A stretch of DNA of 5,258 nt from an uncultured Chloroflexota bacterium (GTDB lineage: Bacteria; Chloroflexota; Dehalococcoidia; SM23-28-2; RBG-16-64-32): positions 1-5,258 of the forward strand of contig CAJXNA010000151.1 of NCBI GenBank assembly GCA_913056415.1, written 5' to 3'. Positions 1 to 5,258 of this stretch are shown piece after piece (the stretch's first letter is position 1; each line of letters starts with the position of its first letter). The translations under genes were made by a program, and so were the position numbers. The notes under the pieces were generated by a model. The model ran no database searches. It saw only the letters and a list, made by a program, of their open reading frames with translations, and was not told the origin of the DNA.

Positions 1-2
1 AG

Positions 3-71
3 GGGGCCAGCGGCATCCCCACCCGCACCCTGGTGAACCTGTTGCTGTCGCTGGCTGACGAGGGCAAGTGA
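3..71 (+). CDS. C-terminal fragment of an unidentified protein (5' end outside the window)
   Basis: An open frame enters from the left edge and ends at the TGA at 69-71. The 22 readable residues end in TLVNLLLSLADEGK, which looks like a leucine-rich amphipathic C-terminal helix with a charged tail. The stop is followed 18 bp later by the start of the split-barrel gene on the same strand, so the two may share a transcript. The fragment is too short to name a family, and its coding status rests only on the open frame, the plausible composition and the spacing to the next gene. Confidence 0.5.
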   Translation, partial: GASGIPTRTLVNLLLSLADEGK

Positions 72-89
72 GCGAGTGGAGTTAGCGCC

Positions 90-539
90 ATGGCCACGTG
101 GGGAGAGTTCGCGGAAGCCTCGCCCGAATTAGCAGCGTTCGGCGCCGAACGTTTCGAAAGCACCCACGTCGCCTATCTAGCCACTGAACGGAAAGACGGC
201 TGGCCACGCGTTCATCCGGTAAGCCCGATTATCGGGCAGGGCCATCTTTTTCTGTTTATGGAGCCTACATCGCCAAAGAGGCATGATCTACTCCGAGATG
301 GGCGCTATGCCCTGCACTCATCTGTGAGCGACCCCAGCGGGGCGAGCGGCGAATTCAGTGTCATCGGGAAGGCAGTATTGGCAGATGACCCGGCGATCCG
401 AGCCTTAGCCACCGAGGCCGCCAGCTACACCCCTGAGGACCGCTATGTCCTCTTCGAGCTGACCGTAGAGAGCGCCTTATCGATCGCCGACGAAAACGGC
501 CAGCCGGTGCGGAAGCGATGGCCAGGACGAGATGCCTGA
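90..539 (+). CDS. Pyridoxamine 5'-phosphate oxidase-related FMN-binding split-barrel protein
   Basis: This 149-residue protein looks like a complete small member of the PNPOx-like split-barrel superfamily, cytosolic proteins that bind FMN (in some branches F420 or heme) and usually act as reductases or oxidases. An N-terminal helix (about 5-22) leads into the first strands, HVAYLATERKDGWPRVHPV (26-44), which is the typical opening of the family: a strand, a turn with DG-x-PR, then the paired strand. SPKRHDLLRDGRYALH (61-76) matches the segment in which a basic residue normally contacts the cofactor phosphate. FSVIGKAVLADD (89-100) is the next barrel strand. The C-terminal RKRWP is typical of complete members. 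A GGAG at 78-81, eight bases before the ATG, supports the start. True pyridoxamine-phosphate oxidase activity is unlikely because PdxH is longer; the substrate is unknown. Codon use is less GC-biased than in the coenzyme A genes nearby. Confidence 0.85.
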   Translation: MATWGEFAEASPELAAFGAERFESTHVAYLATERKDGWPRVHPVSPIIGQGHLFLFMEPTSPKRHDLLRDGRYALHSSVSDPSGASGEFSVIGKAVLADDPAIRALATEAASYTPEDRYVLFELTVESALSIADENGQPVRKRWPGRDA

Positions 540-624
540 CGTTCCGCCTGGGCAGCCAGATCTCCTACCTGCGCCGCCCGCGTAGCGCCTGCACGATCAT
601 CCACAGCCCAAAGAGGGTTAGGGG

Positions 625-1440
625 CTACTCCTTGCTGGCGACGACGAGCAGCCAGTTTCGGGGCGAGGTCTCCAGGCCCAGCTCCTCGAACGCCCCGCGG
701 GCGCCGAACTTCAACGCTTCGCTAGCCGGCCCCAGGGGCACGCCGGGCATCGCGCCTTCAATGAACAGGCTGTACTCGCTGATATCCTCGAACCCCTGCA
801 GGGTCATGGGCACCGGCACAATCTGGTTCTCGCGTACCTGGAAGCCGTTCGCTTCCAGGAGGGCGATGTACTCCTCACGGCTCAAGGGCTGGCGCGCCAG
901 GGCGCGCTGCGCCTTGTCCGGCGAAAGGTCGTACTGCTCGCGCAGGTTGCGCAGCGCCTTCATCATCCAGCGCCGATAGAACTGGAGCGACTCGGGGGGC
1001 TCAGCTCCCTGGAAGAAGGAGGTGTTGAAGGAGAACGTGCCGCCCTGGCGCAGGCTGCGATAGGCCTCCTGCACGACGGCCGCCTTCTCTTTCACGAGGT
1101 GAATGGCGTTGCAGAAGAATACGGCGTCCACCGGCATACGAACGAGCTGGGAGAACCGTTCGGCGCCGCCCTGGACGAACCGGACGACGGCGTCGCCGAT
1201 GTTCTCCAGGCTTCGCCGCGCTACCTCGATGGCGGGCTCCGAGGGCTCAACGGCGATGACCTCCGCGCCCTGCCCGTCGGCCATCTCCGCCACCAGCAGC
1301 CGGGTCACGGCACCCGTGCCCGCGCCCAGGTCTACCACACGCAGCCCCGGTCTCAGGTTGGCGAGCGCCACAAGCCTCCGGTTGACCTCCTGATAGAACG
1401 GGTTCTGGGAGAACTTCTCCAGGGTGAACTCCTTAGACAT
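625..1440 (-). CDS. Class I SAM-dependent methyltransferase, substrate unknown
   Basis: A 271-residue protein with a Rossmann-type methyltransferase core in its first half. Numbered from the chosen start, motif I is VVDLGAGTGAV (35-45), which binds S-adenosylmethionine. E65 in AVEPS (63-67) is the acidic residue at the end of strand 2 expected to hold the SAM ribose hydroxyls. DAVFFCNAIHLVKEK (105-119) is strand 4 with the usual substrate-side loop, and LRQGGTFSFN (130-139) is strand 5. Residues 140-271 form a largely helical C-terminal extension that probably shapes the acceptor pocket. An in-frame ATG at 1464 would add eight residues, but the ATG at 1440 is preceded by AAGGAGG at a five-base spacing and is preferred. 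The gene converges with the split-barrel gene (85-bp gap, no clear terminator) and lies 141 bp downstream of coaBC on the same strand. The acceptor could be a small metabolite, quinone or lipid; the sequence does not decide. Confidence 0.85.
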   Translation of the reverse strand: MSKEFTLEKFSQNPFYQEVNRRLVALANLRPGLRVVDLGAGTGAVTRLLVAEMADGQGAEVIAVEPSEPAIEVARRSLENIGDAVVRFVQGGAERFSQLVRMPVDAVFFCNAIHLVKEKAAVVQEAYRSLRQGGTFSFNTSFFQGAEPPESLQFYRRWMMKALRNLREQYDLSPDKAQRALARQPLSREEYIALLEANGFQVRENQIVPVPMTLQGFEDISEYSLFIEGAMPGVPLGPASEALKFGARGAFEELGLETSPRNWLLVVASKE

Positions 1441-1445
1441 GTCGG

Positions 1446-1452
1446 CCTCCTT
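1446..1452 (-). promoter_or_regulatory. Ribosome-binding site that sets the methyltransferase start
   Basis: On the minus strand this reads AAGGAGG, a seven-base match to the anti-Shine-Dalgarno sequence, with five bases to the ATG at 1440. The longer in-frame candidate start at 1464 would place this site inside the coding region, where it would have no role. Confidence 0.75.
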
Positions 1453-1556
1453 CATGGCAGCCATCCGGAATCACCACACCGCAGCGTTCCGCAGGCGCCC
1501 GCGCCATCGTTGAGTTTACGCCAATTAGGCCCCTTGGGGGTAGGCCATACGAACCG

Positions 1557-1580
1557 ATGGCAGGTCATCCTGTAGGCCAT
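1557..1580 (-). other. Small bulged hairpin just after the coaBC stop codon
   Basis: On the transcribed (minus) strand, ATGG (1580-1577) can pair with CCAT (1560-1557), and CAGG (1572-1569) with CCTG (1564-1561), closing an ATGA loop; four bases (1576-1573) bulge out on the 5' side. It begins one base past the coaBC stop. No U-run follows, so it is not a standard intrinsic terminator. It could be a weak 3'-end stabiliser or a chance structure. Confidence 0.25.
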
Positions 1581-1581
1581 G

Positions 1582-2790
1582 TCAGTCAGGGCTCGCTTCT
1601 CTGAGCGCGGCCGCGACGCGATCCAGGACGCGACAGGCAACCTCGTACTTGCTCATGAGGGGCAGCTCCTCCTCGCCCTCACCATCAACAAGCGTCACCC
1701 TGTTGGTATCCGAGCCGAAGCCGGAGCCCTCGGCGGTCACGTTGTTGGCCACAATGAGGTCGAGACGTTTATCATCCAGCTTGCGGCGGGCGTTGGTCAG
1801 AAGGTTCTCGCTCTCGGCGGCGAAGCCCACCTTAACCAGCCCCGCGCGCCGGCCGATCTCCGCCAGTATGTCCGGCGTGCGCACCAGGGACAGGCTCAGC
1901 CCTTTCTGCCGGCGCTTGATCTTCTGGCCCACCGCCTCCGCCGGCTGATAGTCCGCGACGGCGGCCGCCATGATCACCGCGTCTGCGTCGGCGCACTCGG
2001 CGAGCACAGCGTCGCGCATCTCCGTGGCCTGGCGGACAGGGAGAACGCGCACGGCGTAGGGCTCAGGCAGGGCCGCCGGGCCGCTCACCAGGACCGTATC
2101 CGCCCCGCGGTCGCGGGCGGCCTCGGCCAGGGCGTAGCCCATCTTGCCGGAGGAGTAGTTGCCGACGTAGCGGACGGGGTCGACGGGCTCCTGGGTACCG
2201 CCGGCGCTGACGACTACCTTTCTCCCCGCCAGGTCTGCGTCCTTGCCGAGCACGTACCTGAGGGCGCCGATTATGGTTTGCACCTCGGACATCCTGCCTG
2301 GGCCGGTGTGGCCGGAGGCCAGCCTGCCCTCCTCCGGGCCCACCACATGCAGGCCACGGCGGCGCAGCGTCTCCAGGTGTGCCTGGGTGGCCTCGTGTTC
2401 GAACATCTGGGGGTCCATCGCCGGGCAGACGATAATGGGCGCCCGCGTGGCGAGGGCGGTGAGGCTCACGAGGTCCTCGGCGAGGCCGAGAGCCACCCTC
2501 GCGATCGTCGTCGCGCTGGCGGGGGCGATCAGCAGGGCGTTGGCGCGGCGGGCCAGCTCGATGTGCAGCTCGGACGCCCCGGACGCGGTGTCGAACATGT
2601 CGACGTAGGCGGGGCGGCCGCTGACGCTCTGGAAGGTCAACGGCGTGACGAACTTCGCGGCCGCGGGCGTAAGGACGACGTCCAGCCTGACGCCGGCCTG
2701 GGTGAGCTTACTGGCGAGGTCCGCCGCCTTGTAGGCGGCTATACTGCCGCTCACTCCCAGGACGATCTCCCGATCAGTCAGGTTGTACAT
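1582..2790 (-). CDS. coaBC: Bifunctional phosphopantothenoylcysteine decarboxylase / phosphopantothenate-cysteine ligase
   Basis: This enzyme makes 4'-phosphopantetheine from 4'-phosphopantothenate and cysteine in coenzyme A synthesis. At 402 residues it has the normal full length. The N-terminal flavoprotein decarboxylase (about 1-185) shows GSIAAYKA (15-22), the active-site His at H76 (H75 in E. coli) and the APASATTIARVALGLAEDL region (89-107). The motif usually written PxMNxxM is PAMDPQM here (D126), and the substrate-flap cysteine (C158 in E. coli) is S159 in RLASGHTGPGRM. The C-terminal synthetase (about 188-402) has GGTQEPVDPVRYVGN (197-211, N211 = E. coli N210), SSGKMG (213-218), AAAVADYQP (275-283) and K290 (E. 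coli K289), so the CTP-dependent ligase half looks intact. The ATG sits inside the coaX 3' end (17-bp overlap) with a GAGG eight bases upstream, suggesting translational coupling. Family identity is secure; the decarboxylase active-site variant is discussed in the findings. Confidence 0.96.
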   Translation of the reverse strand: MYNLTDREIVLGVSGSIAAYKAADLASKLTQAGVRLDVVLTPAAAKFVTPLTFQSVSGRPAYVDMFDTASGASELHIELARRANALLIAPASATTIARVALGLAEDLVSLTALATRAPIIVCPAMDPQMFEHEATQAHLETLRRRGLHVVGPEEGRLASGHTGPGRMSEVQTIIGALRYVLGKDADLAGRKVVVSAGGTQEPVDPVRYVGNYSSGKMGYALAEAARDRGADTVLVSGPAALPEPYAVRVLPVRQATEMRDAVLAECADADAVIMAAAVADYQPAEAVGQKIKRRQKGLSLSLVRTPDILAEIGRRAGLVKVGFAAESENLLTNARRKLDDKRLDLIVANNVTAEGSGFGSDTNRVTLVDGEGEEELPLMSKYEVACRVLDRVAAALREASPD

Positions 2791-3565
2791 CGTCTCTACC
2801 TCGGTTCATATCGAAGATGATTCGCAGCCCCTCCAGGGTGAGGTCCACGTTCACCTCGTCGATCACATCGGTCTCACGGGCGATGAGGTTAGCGTAGCCG
2901 CCGGTGCCGATCACCTTCGTATCGGGGCCGAGCTCCTGTTTGAAGCGGCCCACGATACCCTCTACAAGCCCTACGAAGCCGAAGACGATCCCCGACTGGA
3001 CGGCCTCCCCCGTGTTGCGGCCGATGGCGGACTTGGGCCGCACCAGCTCCACCCGGTGAAGCTTGGCCGCCCGCTGGAACAGCGCCTCTGTGGCGATGCC
3101 CAGGCCGGGGGCGATGGCGCCGCCCAAGTAGTCACCATCCTTGCTGATGCCATCGAACACGGTGCCCGTGCCCAGGTCCACGATCACCATCGGCGGCGGG
3201 CCGTAGAGGTGGAGCGCTGCCACCGCGTCCGCGACGCGGTCAACGCCTACGTCGCGGGGGCTGTCGTAGACGATGCGGAGCCCGGTCCGCACGCCGGTGC
3301 CGACGACGAGCGGCCGCACCCCAAAGTAGCGGTTGCACACAGCCTCGAAGACCGGATCCAGGTCAGGGACTACGCTCCCCATGACGGCCTCCGAGATGTC
3401 GCTCATCTCTATGCCCTCATGGGTAAGGAGGCTAGTCATCAGCACGCCATACTCATCGGCGAGCTTGCCAACGTCCGTCGAGAATCGCCAGGTAGCACGG
3501 AGGGAACCGTTGTCGAACACGCCCACCGTCACGTTAGTGTTACCTACATCCAGCGCAAGAAGCAT
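2774..3565 (-). CDS. coaX: Type III pantothenate kinase
   Basis: CoaX phosphorylates pantothenate with ATP, the first committed step of coenzyme A synthesis. It belongs to the ASKHA fold, acts as a dimer in the cytosol, and in known members needs a monovalent cation and is not feedback-inhibited by CoA. The 263-residue length is typical. Visible motifs are DVGNTN (6-11, phosphate-binding loop), GVDR (107-110, equivalent to the G-A/V-D-R motif with the catalytic Asp at 109), D130 followed by GTGTVFD (132-138), YLGGAIAPGL (146-155), TGG (221-223) and the C-terminal LTLEGL (242-247). The usual GTATTFD motif is altered at two positions. The ATG at 3565 has a GGAGGTGA ribosome-binding site ten bases upstream and an exact extended -10 promoter just beyond it. 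The stop overlaps the coaBC start by 17 bp, so the two genes form an operon for consecutive pathway steps. Confidence 0.96.
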   Translation of the reverse strand: MLLALDVGNTNVTVGVFDNGSLRATWRFSTDVGKLADEYGVLMTSLLTHEGIEMSDISEAVMGSVVPDLDPVFEAVCNRYFGVRPLVVGTGVRTGLRIVYDSPRDVGVDRVADAVAALHLYGPPPMVIVDLGTGTVFDGISKDGDYLGGAIAPGLGIATEALFQRAAKLHRVELVRPKSAIGRNTGEAVQSGIVFGFVGLVEGIVGRFKQELGPDTKVIGTGGYANLIARETDVIDEVNVDLTLEGLRIIFDMNRGRDDVQPD

Positions 3566-3575
3566 AGCTAATCCG

Positions 3576-3583
3576 TCACCTCC
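3576..3583 (-). promoter_or_regulatory. Strong ribosome-binding site of coaX
   Basis: The minus strand reads GGAGGTGA, an eight-base match to the 16S rRNA 3' end, ten bases before the coaX ATG. It fixes the start and suggests efficient initiation despite a slightly long spacer. Confidence 0.8.
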
Positions 3584-3597
3584 ATAGAAGCGAGGTA

Positions 3598-3606
3598 ATT
3601 ATAACA
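3598..3606 (-). promoter_or_regulatory. Extended -10 promoter element of coaX-coaBC
   Basis: The minus strand reads TGTTATAAT: an exact TATAAT (3603-3598) preceded by the TGn extension. No good -35 hexamer is found 16-18 bp upstream, which fits an extended -10 promoter. The predicted start of transcription is near 3591, giving a leader of about 26 nt that begins just before the ribosome-binding site. Confidence 0.6.
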
Positions 3607-3622
3607 GGCGCGATTCAGGCCG

Positions 3623-3635
3623 AAGAGAGGCTCTT
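3623..3635. repeat. Short inverted repeat AAGAG-N3-CTCTT at the coaX -35 position
   Basis: Two perfect 5-bp arms are separated by AGG. The element is centred about 38 bp upstream of the predicted coaX transcription start, where a -35 hexamer or a regulator would sit. A run of T follows on the plus strand, but no plus-strand gene ends here, so a terminator role is unlikely. It could be a regulator site or chance. Confidence 0.3.
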
Positions 3636-3662
3636 TTTGCAGCGCCGTTGATGATGAGGAAA

Positions 3663-3679
3663 GGGCTCACGGAGGGCCC
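3663..3679. repeat. Inverted repeat between the dnaA and coaX promoters
   Basis: GGGCTC (3663-3668) can pair with GGGCCC (3674-3679) through five Watson-Crick pairs and one G-U pair around the loop ACGGA. It lies between the two predicted promoters. Neither strand has a clear T-run after it, so it does not look like an intrinsic terminator. Its role is unknown. Confidence 0.3.
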
Positions 3680-3709
3680 AAAATCCCCGCTGCTCTTTTC
3701 ATAATATCC

Positions 3710-3739
3710 TTGACCGCCTTGCTTGGAGGCTGGTATTTT
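3710..3739 (+). promoter_or_regulatory. Probable dnaA promoter
   Basis: TTGACC (3710-3715, one mismatch to the -35 consensus) is followed after 18 bp by TATTTT (3734-3739, four of six to the -10 consensus) with a TGn extension (TGG, 3731-3733). Transcription would start near 3746, leaving a leader of about 56 nt before the dnaA ATG. An alternative -10-like CATAAT at 3700-3705 has no -35 partner. This is a prediction from sequence only. Confidence 0.45.
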
Positions 3740-3789
3740 TCCGCCGTCAGCTCCCCTAAGTCGCCCCGGTTTGACCATCAGCCTCTAAC

Positions 3790-3794
3790 GGAGG
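3790..3794 (+). promoter_or_regulatory. Ribosome-binding site of dnaA
   Basis: GGAGG lies seven bases before the ATG at 3802 and supports this start, which also gives the expected N-terminal domain I. Confidence 0.75.
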
Positions 3795-3801
3795 GACCCG
3801 C

Positions 3802-5160
3802 ATGCAGGACGTCGCTGCCCACCGTGTATGGGATACTGCCCTAGGGCAGTTGCAGCTTCAGGTCACCCGTCCCAACTATGATACCTGGCTCAAGGACACC
3901 GTGGGACTCAACACGGACAATGGATCCTTCGTTATTGGGACACCTTCCGATTTCGTCAGCGAGTGGCTCAGCACCAAGATGGGGCCCGTAATCGCCAAGA
4001 CGGTAAGCGGAATCCTGGGGCGGTCGGTTGACCTTCGCTATGAGGTCGTCTCCCAGGGAGGCAACGGACACCAGGCAGACGAGCCGCCGCCTCTCGCCGG
4101 GCATAGCCCCGCTCCCGCAGTCTTCACAAGCCCCTCCACCCGAAAGAGGCTCAACGGTAAGCTCACCTTCGACCGGTTCATCATCGGCGAGTCAAACCGG
4201 CTGGCCGCCGCCGCCTCCCACGCTGTAGCCGAGCAGCCGGGCGAAGTGTACAACCCCCTGTTCATCTACGGCGGCCCCGGCCTCGGCAAGACTCACCTCC
4301 TGCACGCCATCGCCAGCCGCGCGGCGAGGGAGGACCGACGCGTCCTCTACATCACCTGCGAGCAGTTCACCAACGACTTTGTGAACGCGATCTCCCAGGG
4401 ACACCAGAACGAGTTCCGCCGCAAGTACCGCTCCACCGATATCCTGCTGGTCGACGACATTCAGTTCCTTGCCGGGAAGGAGCGCACCCAGGAGGAGTTC
4501 TTCCATACCTTTAACGACCTGCACGCCGACGGCTGCCAGGTCGTGCTCACAAGCGATCGCTCTCCCAAGACCATCCCCGGCCTGCAAGCCCGTCTCTGCT
4601 CACGCTTCCAGTGGGGCCTCCTCGCCGATATCCAGCCGCCGGACGAGGAGACCCGTCTAGCGATCGTCCAAGCAAAAGCCCTTGAACAGCGAATCAAGAT
4701 TGACCCCGAGGTTGCTCAGCTCATCGCTGACCGCGCCCAAGACAACGTCCGCGAGCTCGAGGGCTTCCTCAACCGTGTCGCCGCATACGCGAACCTGACG
4801 CGATCACCAATCACCATCGCGGGAGCAACCCTAGCTATCGACGCACTCACGCCCCCTAGCCCTCCCTCAACACTATCGCCAGAGGCAATCATAGAAGGCG
4901 TAGCGAGATACTTTACCATCCCACTCACCAGCCTCCCAGGCCCCAGTCGGGCCAAGCCCATCGCGGAAGCTAGACATATCGCAATGTACCTCCTACGCGA
5001 GGATGCTCAGCTCCCGCTCAAGCAGATCGGCCGCCTCCTAGGAAACCGCGACCACTCCACAGTTATCCACGGTTGCCGCAAAGTATCCACTCGCTTCAAC
5101 ACCGCGAAGGGCCGACGACAGCTCGCCGAGATCCAGGCCAGCATACACAGTCCACACTGA
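3802..5160 (+). CDS. dnaA: Chromosomal replication initiator protein DnaA
   Basis: DnaA binds DnaA boxes at the replication origin, forms an ATP-dependent filament, melts the DNA and loads the helicase. The 452-residue length is normal. Domain I (about 1-82) starts VWDTALGQLQLQVTRPNYDTWL, the usual oligomerisation domain. Domain II is a short Pro-rich linker (about 83-112). The AAA+ domain III starts near LTFDRFIIGESN (121-132) and has Walker A GGPGLGKTH (157-165), Walker B ILLVDDIQF (214-222), sensor 1 VLTSDRSP (248-255), the arginine finger R268 in RLCSRF (264-269), and sensor 2 R317 in NVRELEG (315-321). Domain IV holds the basic loop GPSRAKPIAEARHIAMYL (380-397) and the DNA-binding signature NRDHSTVIHGC (415-425). 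All key residues are present, so it should be functional. It is divergent from coaX. dnaN is not visible in the 98 bp downstream. The linker and early domain IV show a marked shift to A-ending codons. Confidence 0.98.
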   Translation: MQDVAAHRVWDTALGQLQLQVTRPNYDTWLKDTVGLNTDNGSFVIGTPSDFVSEWLSTKMGPVIAKTVSGILGRSVDLRYEVVSQGGNGHQADEPPPLAGHSPAPAVFTSPSTRKRLNGKLTFDRFIIGESNRLAAAASHAVAEQPGEVYNPLFIYGGPGLGKTHLLHAIASRAAREDRRVLYITCEQFTNDFVNAISQGHQNEFRRKYRSTDILLVDDIQFLAGKERTQEEFFHTFNDLHADGCQVVLTSDRSPKTIPGLQARLCSRFQWGLLADIQPPDEETRLAIVQAKALEQRIKIDPEVAQLIADRAQDNVRELEGFLNRVAAYANLTRSPITIAGATLAIDALTPPSPPSTLSPEAIIEGVARYFTIPLTSLPGPSRAKPIAEARHIAMYLLREDAQLPLKQIGRLLGNRDHSTVIHGCRKVSTRFNTAKGRRQLAEIQASIHSPH

Positions 5161-5258
5161 ACAGTTGCCCGACGCGCTCATCAGTTAGCCAACAACCGTC
5201 CCCAAATAGCCCACACGAACTCCACCCTCCAGCCAGATACACTCTCAACAGAGCGAAC
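5161..5258. other. A+C-rich region after dnaA, no gene recognised
   Basis: By count the plus strand has 30 A, 40 C, 15 G and 13 T. I see no start codon with a ribosome-binding site, no hairpin followed by T-run, and no DnaA-box match. Two plus-strand frames stay open to the edge, which the scarcity of T explains. One minus-strand frame is open from the edge to a stop at 5181-5183 and could be the tail of a convergent gene, but 25 codons are not enough to claim it. Confidence 0.4.

Noticed and set aside
540..624. Possible terminator between the convergent split-barrel and methyltransferase genes
   Set aside because: Only a 5-bp AGCCC/GGGCT pairing with a 12-nt loop and no T-run was found, and it reaches into the methyltransferase stop codon.
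518..979. 153-codon plus-strand open frame overlapping the split-barrel gene and the methyltransferase 3' end
   Set aside because: Arg/Ser-rich composition, no family signal, and mostly antisense to the methyltransferase core.
1452..1640. 62-codon minus-strand frame between coaBC and the methyltransferase
   Set aside because: It overlaps the coaBC 3' end in another frame, has no family signal and shows no conserved-looking segment.
1579..2820. 413-codon plus-strand open frame opposite coaBC
   Set aside because: It is longer than coaBC but lies antisense to it, has low-complexity Gly/Ala/Arg/His-rich composition and no family motif. Such frames arise in GC-rich genes; coaBC has clear catalytic motifs.
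2783..3571. 262-codon plus-strand open frame opposite coaX
   Set aside because: Antisense shadow of a well-supported gene, without recognisable motifs.
4582..4608. DnaA arginine-finger region reads LQARLCSRF rather than the common LEDRL-x-SRF
   Set aside because: Both arginines are kept, and from memory LQ-x-RLCSRF-type versions occur in cyanobacterial DnaA, so it is not notable.
5063..5071. DnaA-box-like TTATCCACG near the dnaA 3' end
   Set aside because: It encodes the invariant VIH of the domain IV signature, stands alone and mismatches the last base of the consensus, so it is best explained by coding.

Overview
The window reads as a piece of a GC-rich bacterial chromosome, most likely from an uncultured member of the Chloroflexota (Dehalococcoidia or SAR202-like). 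That placement is an inference from the look of the DnaA and coenzyme A proteins and was not tested by any search. No mobile element, CRISPR array, rRNA or tRNA is visible. I see no clear new biological system. The region is mostly housekeeping, with a few unusual residues and composition shifts worth checking.

Left part (1-1440): the last 23 codons of an unidentified rightward gene run off the left edge. They are followed by a small, complete FMN-binding split-barrel protein of the pyridoxamine-phosphate-oxidase type (90-539, +). A class I SAM-dependent methyltransferase faces it (625-1440, -). Its start is best placed at 1440 because a full AAGGAGG ribosome-binding site lies five bases upstream.

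Middle part (1582-3565, - strand): coaX (type III pantothenate kinase) and coaBC (bifunctional PPC synthetase/decarboxylase) overlap by 17 bp and form a coenzyme A operon. Together they carry pantothenate to 4'-phosphopantetheine; the remaining steps (coaD, coaE) are not here. The decarboxylase half has Asp and Ser where the well-studied enzymes have catalytic Asn and Cys. The methyltransferase lies 141 bp downstream on the same strand and could be read through from this operon.

Right part (3566-5258): a 236-bp divergent intergenic region separates coaX from dnaA. It carries an exact extended -10 element for coaX and a plausible -35/extended -10 pair for dnaA, plus two short inverted repeats. 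dnaA (3802-5160, +) is complete and encodes all four DnaA domains. Its linker to domain IV and the first half of that domain use A-ending codons far more than the AAA+ domain. The last 98 bp are strongly A+C-rich and hold no recognisable gene, DnaA-box cluster or terminator, so no replication origin can be claimed within the window.
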